NCBI GenBank assembly: GCA_016744905.1
Contig: JADGDM010000019.1
Coordinates: 1-42,802 of the forward strand
DNA length: 42,802 bases
Reading direction: 5' to 3'
Origin: Sulfurimonadaceae bacterium
GTDB taxonomy: Bacteria; Campylobacterota; Campylobacteria; Campylobacterales; Sulfurimonadaceae
Made by a program: the position numbers and the translations under genes
Notes under the pieces: model-generated
Databases searched by the model: none
Told to the model about the DNA's origin: nothing
Seen by the model: only the letters and a program-made list of their open reading frames with translations
Shown: positions 1 to 8,587 of the stretch, one piece after another
How the letters are laid out: every line of letters starts with the position of its first letter
Numbering within the stretch: position 1 is the stretch's first letter

Positions 1-356
1 AATCAGGCATAGCGCGCCAATACTATAGTGAAAATGAATTTAGCACACTCAGTAAATGGATGAGCCAAGAGTTTTTAAAACAAGATGTCAAAATAGCAAA
101 AATTTATCACTGTCCACATCATCCTAGTATCTCAGGTACGTGTGACTGTAGAAAACCCAATCCTGGAATGTTACTCAGCGCGCAACGTGACTTTGATATC
201 GACTTGGAAAACTCTATCATTATTGGGGATAAAGAGCGCGATATCGAAGCTGGGATTAACGCTGGACTTACAACTGCTTACCTACTTGATGAAACAAAAA
301 AAGTAAGCAGTTCTAAGGCGACAAAAATTATTCATAGATTGGATGAACTGTTATGA
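1..356 (+). CDS. gmhB: D-glycero-beta-D-manno-heptose-1,7-bisphosphate 7-phosphatase GmhB (5' truncated by window edge)
   Basis: This is the C-terminal part of a HAD-superfamily phosphatase that removes the 7-phosphate from heptose bisphosphate in cytoplasmic ADP-heptose synthesis. The frame is open from base 3, before the first internal ATG at 60, and reads SGIARQYYSENEF, the SGIARG-type stretch near the front of GmhB, so the real start lies outside the window. The zinc-binding cluster CPHHP...CDCRKP typical of GmhB follows, then the HAD motif IIGDKERDIEAGINAG. It overlaps the next gene by an ATGA junction. hldD and hldE further on complete the same pathway. The isomerase GmhA is not seen in this window. 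Confidence 0.9.
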   Translation, partial: SGIARQYYSENEFSTLSKWMSQEFLKQDVKIAKIYHCPHHPSISGTCDCRKPNPGMLLSAQRDFDIDLENSIIIGDKERDIEAGINAGLTTAYLLDETKKVSSSKATKIIHRLDELL

Positions 357-835
357 TGATATTAAATTTGGGTGGAACCTTTAACAAACGTTACAATCCT
401 TTAAGTGGAGAGATGGAAGTTCCTGTTGATAATCTTGCAGTCGAGAAGATAGTAGAACATATTGACGCTGATATTGCATTGGCTGGTGCGATTTATAAAG
501 ATTCGCTGGATATGGATAGTGATGATAGAAAGATGTTGACCAGTATTATTGCGCACTCAACTGAGAAGAAGTTTATCGTTGTTCATGGCACAGACACCAT
601 GGAGAAAAGTGCGGAGTTTTTAGATACGGTTTTAGACGATCGTGTGATTATTATAACAGGGGCTATGGTACCTTTTGAGATCAGTGCGATGGAAGCGACG
701 ATAAATTTAAGTATGGCTATTGGTTATCTTGATGCCTGTGAAACAAATGGAGTTTATATCTGTATGAATGGTTATGTGAAACCTTGGAATAAAATTGTGA
801 AAAATCGTACCAAAGGAAAGTTTGAACTTGTCTAA
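353..835 (+). CDS. Half-length asparaginase-like protein (N-terminal asparaginase domain only)
   Basis: This 160-residue protein matches only the N-terminal alpha/beta domain of bacterial L-asparaginase, whose usual length is about 330. The first catalytic threonine region is seen as LGGTF (residues 6-10), the second Thr-Asp pair as HGTDTM (about 79-84), then ITGAM, and a lysine in IVKNRTKG near the end matches the position of the third active-site group. The C-terminal domain that contributes to the subunit interface and active site of normal asparaginases is missing, and the reading frame ends cleanly. It overlaps gmhB by four bases and ccoI by 14, so it is probably co-transcribed. Whether it hydrolyses asparagine, or another amide, cannot be told. 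Confidence 0.75.
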   Translation: MMILNLGGTFNKRYNPLSGEMEVPVDNLAVEKIVEHIDADIALAGAIYKDSLDMDSDDRKMLTSIIAHSTEKKFIVVHGTDTMEKSAEFLDTVLDDRVIIITGAMVPFEISAMEATINLSMAIGYLDACETNGVYICMNGYVKPWNKIVKNRTKGKFELV

Positions 836-3227
836 GGTTAGCTGTACACACTGTCATTTAGAATTTGATGAATCAGTAATGATTAAAGATGAAGCGCATT
901 ATTTTTGTTGTAAAGGTTGTCAGGGAATTTATCATCTTTTAGCGGATGAGGGTCTGGATAATTTTTATGAAAAAGTAGGCGATACAAAACTTACCCCACC
1001 GACAGAGCAGTTTGAAGACAGTGGAAATTTCAATTCGAGCGCTTTTTATGACCGTTTTGTGAAGACAAACCGTGAAGATTTTCAAGAAGTCTCTTTGATT
1101 ATCGAAGGTATTCATTGCGCAGCCTGTGTCTGGCTCAATGAAAAAGCTTTACATAAGATGGACGGTATTGTAGAAGTGCATATTAACTACACGAACAATA
1201 AAGCAAATATTACTTGGGCCGATGAGGTGGTTAAACTCTCTAGTATTATTGATATGATTCGTGCGATTGGATACAACGCTTTTCCTTATGATCCCAGTTT
1301 ACAAGAAGCGCATGCCAATAAAGAGCGTAAAGATTTTTATCTTCGTATGGCGGTGGCAACTTTTGCGTCTATGAATGTTATGTGGGTAGCAGTGGCACAG
1401 TACGCTGGTTACTTTACAGGTATTCGTGATGATGTTCGGTTTATTTTAAATATCGCCGAATGGGCACTATCAACTCCCGTTCTTTTTTATAGTGGTTGGA
1501 TATTTTTTAGAGGTGCTTATTATGGACTGCGCAACAAAGTGGTCAATATGGACTTACTTGTCTCCACTGGAGCCGCACTTACCTATATATATTCGATTTA
1601 TATCACCTTTGCGAACACTGGTGAAGCCTACTTTGATTCAGTGACGATGATTATTACTTTTGTTCTTTTAGGTAAGTTTTTAGAAGTACTCAGTAAAAAA
1701 AGTGCGGCAGATACACTGGATGTTATGAGTAAACATCTTCCCTCCGAAGTGATGGTCTTGCGCGCTGGAAACTTTGTAAATATCAATGTTAATGAAGCAG
1801 TAGCAGGCGATGTTATCCAAATAAAGTCAGGTGAAAAAGTAGCTCTTGATGGAGAAGTGTCCAAAGGTGAAGGAAGCTTTGATGAGTCAAATCTTTCAGG
1901 AGAGAGTGAACCAATTTTCAAAAAATTGGGAGATAAATTGCTCAGTGGAACCGTGAGTTTAGATGCCACACTTCAGTATAGAGCAGTCAAAGATTTTGCC
2001 CATTCAACACTTTCAAATTTGGTGACACTTCTTGAAAGTTCTATGGCAAAAAAACCGAAAATTGAACAGATGGCAAACAAACTTTCTGAACACTTTTCAA
2101 CCGCCATTTTACTTTTGGCTTTTTTAACATTTCTCGTCTGGTTTTTACTTGGCAATCCTTTTGAGACCTCATTTATTGTCGGTATCTCAGTCATCGTTAT
2201 CGCTTGTCCCTGCGCACTGGCCTTGGCTACTCCAGTGGCTACCTTAGTGGGCATAGGACTGGGGGCAAAACGTGGGATACTGTTTAAACAAGCTGCACAG
2301 TTAGAGACGATGGCAAATATTGATATGTTGTTACTGGATAAAACGGGCACACTCACTGAGGGTCGTCCTGATGTTCAGCGCGCCAGCTATCTCAAAGAGT
2401 TTGATAAGGCACTCCTTTTTTCATTGGCTTCAAGCTCCAAACATCCTGTCTCGGTAGGGATCAGTCGATATTTAATGATTGAACATGAGTTTAAAATGAT
2501 TTTAGCGCTTGATGCGTTAGAGCAGATATCAGCGCGTGGGATGAAAGCAAATTATGAAAATCATATCTTGCTTGGCGGTAATGCAGAGTTGATGAGAGAA
2601 AATGGCATAAAAGTGGATGAAAACTCTGATATGACACTGTATTACTTTGCGATTAATGGGGAACTTTGTGCTATCTTAGAACTTAAAGACAGTATCAAAA
2701 AAGATGCGCTTGACTTGATAGAGAGTATGAAAAGTAAAAATATTGATGTGGTGATGTTGACAGGTGATCATGAGAGAGTTGCCAAAGAAGTTGCTGGCGC
2801 GCTGGGTATAGAAAATTATAAAGCAGCACTAACGCCTAAAGAGAAAGCTGATTATATATCGCACATGCACAATCAAGATAAAAAAGTAGTTATGGTTGGT
2901 GATGGGGTGAATGATATTTTAGCCTTAGCTCAAGCTGATATTGGGATTGCGATGGGCAGTGGTAGTGATATTGCTATTGATGTCTCGGATGTTGTTTTGA
3001 TGAATGATTCATTAACCTCATTAAATGAGGCATTTAAAATCTCAACCACTACTTTTAAACTGATTAAACAAAACCTAGGTATCTCTTTGGTTTATAATGC
3101 AGTGACGATACCTTTGGCAATGGCAGGATATATTATTCCTCTTATCGCCGCAATATCGATGTCAATCAGCTCTCTTTTAGTGGTGGGTAACTCACTGCGT
3201 ATTCGTTTGAACTGGAAAAAAGGATAA
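822..3227 (+). CDS. ccoI: Cu-translocating P-type ATPase, CcoI/FixI type
   Basis: This inner-membrane heavy-metal ATPase of the type that supplies copper to the cbb3 cytochrome oxidase has 801 residues. In order it shows an N-terminal cysteine cluster (CTHC at 8-11, FCCKGC at 28-33) characteristic of the CcoI/FixI group, a heavy-metal-binding motif GIHCAAC (96-102), membrane helices, the ion-path motif CPCAL near 462, the phosphorylation motif DKTGTLTEG near 506, a conserved HP pair in SSKHPVS, and GDGVND near 693. The start is TTG at 822, placed just after AAAGGAAAG. A second TTG at 828 is possible, and no ATG fits better. ccoS follows after three bases, which supports the oxidase-assembly role. 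Confidence 0.92.
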   Translation: MNLSKVSCTHCHLEFDESVMIKDEAHYFCCKGCQGIYHLLADEGLDNFYEKVGDTKLTPPTEQFEDSGNFNSSAFYDRFVKTNREDFQEVSLIIEGIHCAACVWLNEKALHKMDGIVEVHINYTNNKANITWADEVVKLSSIIDMIRAIGYNAFPYDPSLQEAHANKERKDFYLRMAVATFASMNVMWVAVAQYAGYFTGIRDDVRFILNIAEWALSTPVLFYSGWIFFRGAYYGLRNKVVNMDLLVSTGAALTYIYSIYITFANTGEAYFDSVTMIITFVLLGKFLEVLSKKSAADTLDVMSKHLPSEVMVLRAGNFVNINVNEAVAGDVIQIKSGEKVALDGEVSKGEGSFDESNLSGESEPIFKKLGDKLLSGTVSLDATLQYRAVKDFAHSTLSNLVTLLESSMAKKPKIEQMANKLSEHFSTAILLLAFLTFLVWFLLGNPFETSFIVGISVIVIACPCALALATPVATLVGIGLGAKRGILFKQAAQLETMANIDMLLLDKTGTLTEGRPDVQRASYLKEFDKALLFSLASSSKHPVSVGISRYLMIEHEFKMILALDALEQISARGMKANYENHILLGGNAELMRENGIKVDENSDMTLYYFAINGELCAILELKDSIKKDALDLIESMKSKNIDVVMLTGDHERVAKEVAGALGIENYKAALTPKEKADYISHMHNQDKKVVMVGDGVNDILALAQADIGIAMGSGSDIAIDVSDVVLMNDSLTSLNEAFKISTTTFKLIKQNLGISLVYNAVTIPLAMAGYIIPLIAAISMSISSLLVVGNSLRIRLNWKKG

Positions 3228-3230
3228 TTT

Positions 3231-3449
3231 ATGGACAGTTATATAATAGCTATGATGTTGGGTGCTTCTCTATTTTTAGGAGGCATCGCTTTGATTGCTT
3301 TTTTATGGGCGATAAAAGATGGCCAGTTTGATGATGAAGAGAAGTTTTTAAACCAAGCACTATTTGATGGTGAAGATGAACTAAATGAAGCAGTGGATAT
3401 GGAAAAACGTAAAGAAGCATTAAAAAAGAAAAAGTATATGCCAGAATAA
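3231..3449 (+). CDS. ccoS: cbb3-type cytochrome oxidase assembly protein CcoS
   Basis: This 72-residue protein has one N-terminal membrane helix (about residues 5-27), then WAIKDGQFDD, which is the hallmark of CcoS, then an acidic and a lysine-rich tail. CcoS is needed to assemble active cbb3 oxidase with its cofactors. It begins three bases after the stop of ccoI, so the two are one transcription unit. The long charged tail (EKRKEALKKKK) is a little longer than in many CcoS proteins. Confidence 0.9.
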   Translation: MDSYIIAMMLGASLFLGGIALIAFLWAIKDGQFDDEEKFLNQALFDGEDELNEAVDMEKRKEALKKKKYMPE

Positions 3450-3503
3450 AATTAATTTGATGTTTTGTTAAATGAAGTGTTTAAATTTAAGGAATAGTAG
3501 AAA

Positions 3504-3526
3504 TTAACTCTCGCAAGGAGAGTTAA
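3504..3526. terminator. Convergent hairpin terminator between ccoS and the cytochrome c gene
   Basis: A perfect 9-bp inverted repeat, TTAACTCTC, with a 5-base loop (GCAAG) and GAGAGTTAA, lies between two genes that face each other. Short A/T-rich tracts on each side could serve as the U-run in both directions. Confidence 0.6.
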
Positions 3527-3544
3527 AGAGGTTTTAAATAGTGA

Positions 3545-3841
3545 CTATTTAAGACCTGCGATATAAGCAGAAACTGCTTCGATGTCAGCGTCAGAGTAAG
3601 AAGCTACTTGACCTTTCATTAAGGCACCCATACCTTTTTTGTTTGTTGTACCAGCTTTGTAACCGTGAAGGTCAGCAGCGATAGTTGCAGCGTCAACGCC
3701 ACCAATATGAGCTGATTTACCAAGAGCAGCTTTTTCACCAGCAGCACCATGACATGCAGCACATTTTTTATATAGTGCAGCACCATCAGCTGCCATTACA
3801 GATACACTTGCTAGTAATAAAGCTAAAGCGATTTTTTTCAT
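3545..3841 (-). CDS. Small periplasmic class I cytochrome c (c553 type)
   Basis: This mono-haem electron carrier would be exported to the periplasm. From the ATG at 3841 the protein has 98 residues: a signal peptide MKKIALALLLASVSVMA, then a CAACH haem site (residues 27-31), and a downstream methionine region KKGMGALMKG that can provide the axial ligand. The start at 3841 is preferred over an ATG nine codons upstream because GGAGA lies just before it and a TATAAT box at 3879-3874 would begin transcription at about 3867, inside the longer frame. The closeness to ccoI-ccoS suggests, but does not prove, that it donates electrons to a cbb3 oxidase. Confidence 0.88.
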   Translation of the reverse strand: MKKIALALLLASVSVMAADGAALYKKCAACHGAAGEKAALGKSAHIGGVDAATIAADLHGYKAGTTNKKGMGALMKGQVASYSDADIEAVSAYIAGLK

Positions 3842-3873
3842 TGTATTCTCCGTTAGATTAGATTTCAACGGGT

Positions 3874-3879
3874 ATTATA
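3874..3879 (-). promoter_or_regulatory. -10 box for the cytochrome c gene
   Basis: TATAAT on the minus strand lies about 33 bases before the chosen ATG, leaving a short leader with a GGAGA ribosome site. No clear -35 is visible, as is usual for vegetative promoters in Campylobacterota. Confidence 0.5.
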
Positions 3880-3942
3880 TAAATAACTATCTTAAAGTTT
3901 ATTGATTTATATCATCTGAGTAATTGTTAACCACTAATTTGG

Positions 3943-3948
3943 TAAAAT
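3943..3948 (+). promoter_or_regulatory. -10 box for hldD-hldE
   Basis: GGTAAAATAC, with TAAAAT as the hexamer, sits 29 bases before the hldD ATG in the divergent intergenic region. The same GTAAAAT form is found before several other genes of the window. Confidence 0.4.
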
Positions 3949-3976
3949 ACACACAAATTAAATTGAAGGCCATAAA

Positions 3977-4984
3977 ATGAGATATATTGAAGATGATTTA
4001 AAAGATAAAACAGTACTAATTACAGGTGGTGCTGGTTTTATCGGTTCAAACTTGGCCTTTTACTTTCAAAACAATCATCCAGATGCTAAAGTAGTAGTTT
4101 TTGACTCTTTTCGTAGTGGAGAGATGCTTTCAAATGGTAATCTAAAAAGCTTCGGACACTTCAAAAATCTTTTAGGATTTAGTGGTGAAATTATTTCTGG
4201 TGATATCAATGATAAAGTAGCTTTAAAAAAGTTAGAAGAGGATTACACTTTTGATTATGTTTTTCATGAAGCAGCTATCTCGGATACAACGGCGTTAGAG
4301 CAAGATTTGATGATTAAAACCAATGTCAATGCTTTTAAAGACTTACTTGATATCTGTGTACGCCAAGGGGCTAAAATGATTTATGCTTCTTCTGCCGCAA
4401 CATATGGTAATGCAGAGTCACCTCAAAGAGTGGGTCGTGAAAACCCAAATAATGTATATGGCTTTTCAAAACTCTCTATGGATCACCTAAGTGCGCAGTA
4501 TAGAGAAAAAACAGATATTTCTATTGTAGGACTGCGTTATTTTAATGTATATGGAAAAGGTGAGTATTTTAAAAACTCAACGGCTTCTATGGTTTTACAG
4601 TTTGGTCATCAACTTTTAGCGGGTAAAAATCCTAAACTTTTTGAAGGCTCAGATAAAATCCTACGTGACTTCATCTATATAGAAGACATCGTCCAAGCCA
4701 ACATCAAAGCGATGAACCCTTCTGAGGGTGGCGTTTACAATGTAGGCACAGGTAAAGCGCGCTCATTTCAATCCATCGTTGACATTCTTCAGCGTGAACT
4801 GGGCACAACAGCGACTTGTGAATATATCCCAAATCCTTTTATCGGCTCATATCAGTTTCACACCGAAGCAGATATTAAACTCAGTGTTATTGGTTTGGGT
4901 TACGCACCTGCGTATGAACTTGAAGATGGCATTAAAGCATACGTGTCAGAAATCAGACGTATTTACGAAGAAGAAGTTAAATAA
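3977..4984 (+). CDS. hldD: ADP-L-glycero-D-manno-heptose 6-epimerase HldD
   Basis: This enzyme converts ADP-D-glycero-heptose to the L-glycero form used for inner-core LPS. It is an extended short-chain dehydrogenase of 335 residues with the NAD(P)-binding motif GGAGFIGS (17-24), the family stretch FHEAAISDTT, and the catalytic YxxxK (YGFSK, about 162-166). It carries the longer N-terminus MRYIEDDLKDKTV, familiar from Campylobacter-type HldD. GAAGG precedes the ATG. The stop codon overlaps the start of hldE (TAATG), so the pair is coupled. Confidence 0.93.
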   Translation: MRYIEDDLKDKTVLITGGAGFIGSNLAFYFQNNHPDAKVVVFDSFRSGEMLSNGNLKSFGHFKNLLGFSGEIISGDINDKVALKKLEEDYTFDYVFHEAAISDTTALEQDLMIKTNVNAFKDLLDICVRQGAKMIYASSAATYGNAESPQRVGRENPNNVYGFSKLSMDHLSAQYREKTDISIVGLRYFNVYGKGEYFKNSTASMVLQFGHQLLAGKNPKLFEGSDKILRDFIYIEDIVQANIKAMNPSEGGVYNVGTGKARSFQSIVDILQRELGTTATCEYIPNPFIGSYQFHTEADIKLSVIGLGYAPAYELEDGIKAYVSEIRRIYEEEVK

Positions 4985-6414
4985 TGCAAGATCTTAGAGA
5001 ATCTAGACCAAATATTTTAGTAGTCGGTGACTTGATGATTGATCACTATCTTTGGGGTTCATGTAATCGTATCTCTCCAGAAGCACCCGTTCAAGTTGTT
5101 GATGTGGCCAAAGAGACAACAGTCCTTGGTGGTGCGGGTAATGTTATCAATAATCTTATCAGTCTAGGTGCGAGTGTCAGTGTTGCTGGTGTTCTTGGTA
5201 ATGACGATAATGGTAAAGAGCTCTCAATGATGTTAAAAAGCATAGGGGTTAAAACGGAAGGACTTGTTACTCAAAAGAATAGAAAAACATCTAAAAAAAG
5301 CCGTATTATCGCATCGAATCAGCAGATACTTCGTTATGACAAAGAGTCTAAAGAAGATATTGATGAAAATAGCGTAGAGAAAATTATTAAAGCGGTAAGT
5401 AAAGACCTTTTTCTTTATGATTTAATTGTTATCTCTGATTATGGCAAGGGTGTAGTACGTGATAGCTTAGCGCAAGCATTAATTAAACTGGCAAAAGAAA
5501 ATGGTAAAAAAGTATTGGTTGACCCTAAGGGAAGTGACTATTCAAAATACAGTGGTGCCCATCTTTTAACCCCAAATAAAAAAGAGGCGATAGAAGCAAC
5601 AGGCATCAATATTAAAGATGATGAGAGTTTAGAATGTGCACTGTTACAACTTAAAGAAGAGTGCGCGCTGGATATCTCTATGATAACACTCTCTGAAGAT
5701 GGTATCGCCATTCATGATCGCGAAGTGGAAAAATATCCAACCGTTGCTAAAGAAGTCTTTGATGTAACGGGAGCCGGTGATACTGTCATCGCTTCTATTG
5801 CTTACGCGCTGAGTTCAGGGAAAACAATGGGTGAGAGTGTAACCTTTGCCAACTCTGCGGCGGCAGTTGTTGTGGGGAAAATTGGATCGGCTACGGTAAC
5901 TTTGGATGAGATTGAAGTGTATGAGTCTTCACTGCATAAGTCAACGTCAGATGTGCATATTAAAACTTTTGATCAGATAGACAGTATTGTTAAACATGCA
6001 AAAGAGAATAATAAACGTGTTGTTTTTACAAACGGCTGTTTTGATATCTTACATGTGGGTCATGTGAAGTACCTTCAAGAGGCAAAATCATATGGTGATA
6101 TTTTGATCGTAGGTCTGAATTCAGATGAGTCAGTCTCTCGTCTAAAAGGGCCAACACGCCCCGTCAATATTGCCGAAGATAGAGCGTATTTGTTAGCTGC
6201 GCTTGAAGCAGTGGATTATGTGGTGCCATTTGAATCAGACACACCACATGATTTGATTAAACTCATTGCCCCATATACCTTAGTAAAAGGCGGTGACTAC
6301 GAAGGAAAAGCAGTCGTCGGAACAGAATTTGCTGATGAACTGAAACTTGTGGATTTTGTCGATGGCAAAAGCACCACCAAAACTATAGAGCGGATACAAG
6401 GAAGTACATGTTAA
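4984..6414 (+). CDS. hldE: Bifunctional heptose-7-phosphate kinase / heptose-1-phosphate adenylyltransferase HldE
   Basis: This cytoplasmic enzyme of ADP-heptose synthesis has 476 residues, the normal size of the two-domain form. The N-terminal PfkB/ribokinase-like kinase domain spans about 1-320, with GGAGNVINN near the front and the anion-hole motif DVTGAGDT near 260. The C-terminal nucleotidyltransferase domain begins at TNGCFDILHVGH (about 348-359). It follows hldD directly and overlaps the next gene by seven bases. Confidence 0.95.
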   Translation: MQDLRESRPNILVVGDLMIDHYLWGSCNRISPEAPVQVVDVAKETTVLGGAGNVINNLISLGASVSVAGVLGNDDNGKELSMMLKSIGVKTEGLVTQKNRKTSKKSRIIASNQQILRYDKESKEDIDENSVEKIIKAVSKDLFLYDLIVISDYGKGVVRDSLAQALIKLAKENGKKVLVDPKGSDYSKYSGAHLLTPNKKEAIEATGINIKDDESLECALLQLKEECALDISMITLSEDGIAIHDREVEKYPTVAKEVFDVTGAGDTVIASIAYALSSGKTMGESVTFANSAAAVVVGKIGSATVTLDEIEVYESSLHKSTSDVHIKTFDQIDSIVKHAKENNKRVVFTNGCFDILHVGHVKYLQEAKSYGDILIVGLNSDESVSRLKGPTRPVNIAEDRAYLLAALEAVDYVVPFESDTPHDLIKLIAPYTLVKGGDYEGKAVVGTEFADELKLVDFVDGKSTTKTIERIQGSTC

Positions 6415-7001
6415 AAAAATTATCATTATTATTGGTAAGTGTAAGCGCTGCATTTGCGATGCATACTGCAGAATTAAATATTAACGAAACAGATATCGAA
6501 GCAAAAATCGATATGGATATGGGTCAGTACAATCAGCAACTCGAACCAGATACTGTTTTTATAGGTCTGCGTTATCTTAATGGAGATCCACGTAATAGTA
6601 ACTATGCAGATATTGAAGATTACTTTGAAGCCTCTTTTCATGTACAAAATATGGTCGGTGATATTGAGTCATTAAAAATTGGTGTGGGCATTAAGGTCAA
6701 TTATAACTCTATTCCTGGTGATAAAGCTTTTTATACTGTTCCTTTGGGAATGAACATCGAGTATGGTCTTCCAACACAAGATTTTATTCCGATGTATTTA
6801 GCGGCTGATGTTTATTATGCTCCTGAAGTACTCTCTTTTGGAGACGCAAAAAACTATTTTGATTATCGTGTGAATTTTGATGTAGAAATTATCGAACAAG
6901 CGCGTATCACTATTGGTTGGAGAGAAATTCATACGGATTACAACGAACGCAAAATTCGTCATAATCAATCAGCTTACGCTGGTATAAAGTTTAGATTTTA
7001 A
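6408..7001 (+). CDS. YfaZ-like outer-membrane beta-barrel protein
   Basis: This 197-residue exported protein has a signal peptide (MLKKLSLLLVSVSAAFA) and alternating hydrophobic/polar strands, ending in a phenylalanine (AYAGIKFRF) as expected for an outer-membrane barrel recognised by the BAM machinery. The overall pattern resembles the YfaZ family, whose function is unknown. AAGGAAG before the ATG is a good ribosome site. It overlaps the 3' end of hldE, so it probably belongs to the same transcript, which fits an envelope role. Confidence 0.7.
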   Translation: MLKKLSLLLVSVSAAFAMHTAELNINETDIEAKIDMDMGQYNQQLEPDTVFIGLRYLNGDPRNSNYADIEDYFEASFHVQNMVGDIESLKIGVGIKVNYNSIPGDKAFYTVPLGMNIEYGLPTQDFIPMYLAADVYYAPEVLSFGDAKNYFDYRVNFDVEIIEQARITIGWREIHTDYNERKIRHNQSAYAGIKFRF

Positions 7002-7004
7002 ATC

Positions 7005-7976
7005 TTAAGAGATTAGTTTTTTAATCTCTTCAATGACTTCGTCTGCTTTGATTTGTGTCATACACTCATGATGTTTCAGCGGACACTCTCTTTTCATACA
7101 CGGACTACACTCCATCTCATGACGAATCAAGACACTCTTTTTATTGTTCCACTGACAGGTTTCTAAAAAACGAGTAGGGCCAAAAATAGCCGCGGTTGGA
7201 ACTTGATACGCAGCAGCTACATGCATTGGACCACTATCATTGGTGACAAAAAGCGAAAGACCTGCGATGTGTGAACAGAGTTCATCTATGGTAGTTTTTC
7301 CTGCGATATTCTCGAAGTTGAGCGCACCCAATTTTATCAACTCTTCTTCGATGTTTTTTGCCATATCGACTTCTGTTGGACCACCAAAGATAACAATATC
7401 ATAGTACTCACTAAAATAAGAAGCCACCTTGGCAAACTCTTGTGGGTACCAGCGTTTGGCTGAACCATAGGTGGCTCCAGGATTGATACCCAGTGTTGGT
7501 TTTTTAAATTCATGGGGTTTGATAAAAAGACGAAGCTCAGGCGTCTCTAAGGCACCTTTGTTGACTATGGTCTCTACCAGCGCGCTGTACTGCTGGACTA
7601 AATGGGTCTGTGTTAATTGTAAAGAGTAGTTTAACAACAGATCCGCATGCCATGACGCACGCGCAATGCTTATCTTTGCCTTGGTGAATTTTAAAAGTAA
7701 ACTAGAGTGGATTTGATTACGAAAGCTGATGGCTAAGTCAAATTGACCTAGACTTTTTGCCAGCTTGCGTGTTGCGAGCACTCTAAAAGTACTTTTTTTA
7801 GTTTCATCAATAACAGCATTCACACAAAAAGGATGATGCTTTAAGGCTTGAATACTCACGTAAGAGCCGACAAATGTCAGTTTTGCATCAGGAAAATTTT
7901 CACACAATAGTTCGATAGCAGGTGTCGCCATGACAGCATCACCCAACCAATTTGGAAGAATAATTAAGACATTCAT
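7005..7976 (-). CDS. waaF: ADP-heptose:LPS heptosyltransferase II (WaaF-like, GT9)
   Basis: This GT-B enzyme would add the second L-glycero-D-manno-heptose to the LPS inner core at the cytoplasmic face of the inner membrane. The 323-residue protein begins LIILPNWLGDAVMATPAIELL, the WaaF signature, and has NPGATYGSAKRWYP and VTNDSGPMHVAAA, the sugar-nucleotide site of GT9 enzymes. Near the C-terminus it has the cysteine cluster CSPCMKRECPLKHHECM found in many WaaF proteins. It overlaps the PAP2 gene by four bases on the same strand and meets the barrel gene tail to tail. Confidence 0.88.
   Translation of the reverse strand: MNVLIILPNWLGDAVMATPAIELLCENFPDAKLTFVGSYVSIQALKHHPFCVNAVIDETKKSTFRVLATRKLAKSLGQFDLAISFRNQIHSSLLLKFTKAKISIARASWHADLLLNYSLQLTQTHLVQQYSALVETIVNKGALETPELRLFIKPHEFKKPTLGINPGATYGSAKRWYPQEFAKVASYFSEYYDIVIFGGPTEVDMAKNIEEELIKLGALNFENIAGKTTIDELCSHIAGLSLFVTNDSGPMHVAAAYQVPTAAIFGPTRFLETCQWNNKKSVLIRHEMECSPCMKRECPLKHHECMTQIKADEVIEEIKKLIS
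7007..7030. terminator. Hairpin at the tail-to-tail junction of the barrel gene and waaF
   Basis: AAGAGATTA and TAATCTCTT form a perfect 9-bp stem around a GTTTTT loop. It starts at the last base of the waaF stop codon and runs into waaF. Neither side has a classical U-run after the stem, so termination is only likely. Confidence 0.35.
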
Positions 7977-8587
7977 ACTGTTTTTCTCAAAGTGAATTTA
8001 TGTGTTGCGTAAAGTAGTAGCGTCACAATTGTTCCAAGCGTTGCTCCTGCGATAACATCGCTGAGGTAGTGTTGCATATATCCAATACGTGATAGTCCCA
8101 TAATCACTCCATACGTGATAAAAGCAGGCCACCAACGTGGAAACATTAACAGCAGTGAAATTGCGATGGCAAAAGCTGTTGTTGTGTGACCTGAGGGAAA
8201 TGAGGCGTAGACATAGTCACTTTTAAAAAACTCAAAAGTGTAGAGATCTTCTTCTCTTAAAAGACGTGGCCTAGTTTTAGCGAAAACTACTTTAAGAATA
8301 TTTACAATGAGTCCAGAACTTACAATACTGATAAACAAAAAGCCAGCACGTGATCGCAGTAGTTCATTTTTATACCAAAACTTTGTGACGAGATAAAGCA
8401 GTCCAGTGACAATCAACCATGGTGTAGATACAGCGCCCTCAGTTAAGATACCACTGACAACATCCATTGTTCCCCCTACTTGAGGAAAGGTCCAGCGCGC
8501 TAGAGGGATATCAATAAAAAATGAGCTCAAAATAATGAGAGGGATATTGATTGCTAATAGTGTATAGATGATTTTTTTAATATTCAC
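7973..8587 (-). CDS. PAP2-family membrane phosphatase
   Basis: This integral-membrane phosphatase has 204 residues, and all three PAP2 motifs are present: K99-x6-R106-P107, PSGH (131-134), and SR (166-167) followed by H173 and D177. Such enzymes hydrolyse undecaprenyl diphosphate, phosphatidylglycerophosphate or lipid A phosphates (LpxE/LpxF) on the periplasmic side. The position between waaF and a glycosidase-like gene suggests an LPS or lipid-carrier substrate, but the substrate cannot be settled from sequence. Confidence 0.85.
   Translation of the reverse strand: MNIKKIIYTLLAINIPLIILSSFFIDIPLARWTFPQVGGTMDVVSGILTEGAVSTPWLIVTGLLYLVTKFWYKNELLRSRAGFLFISIVSSGLIVNILKVVFAKTRPRLLREEDLYTFEFFKSDYVYASFPSGHTTTAFAIAISLLLMFPRWWPAFITYGVIMGLSRIGYMQHYLSDVIAGATLGTIVTLLLYATHKFTLRKTV

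Noticed and set aside
1628-2356. Long minus-strand frames inside ccoI
   Set aside because: They are shadows of a strongly conserved plus-strand gene and have no recognisable protein features.
3842-3868. A nine-codon longer start for the cytochrome c gene
   Set aside because: It would spoil the signal peptide, lacks a ribosome site and lies at or before the predicted transcription start.
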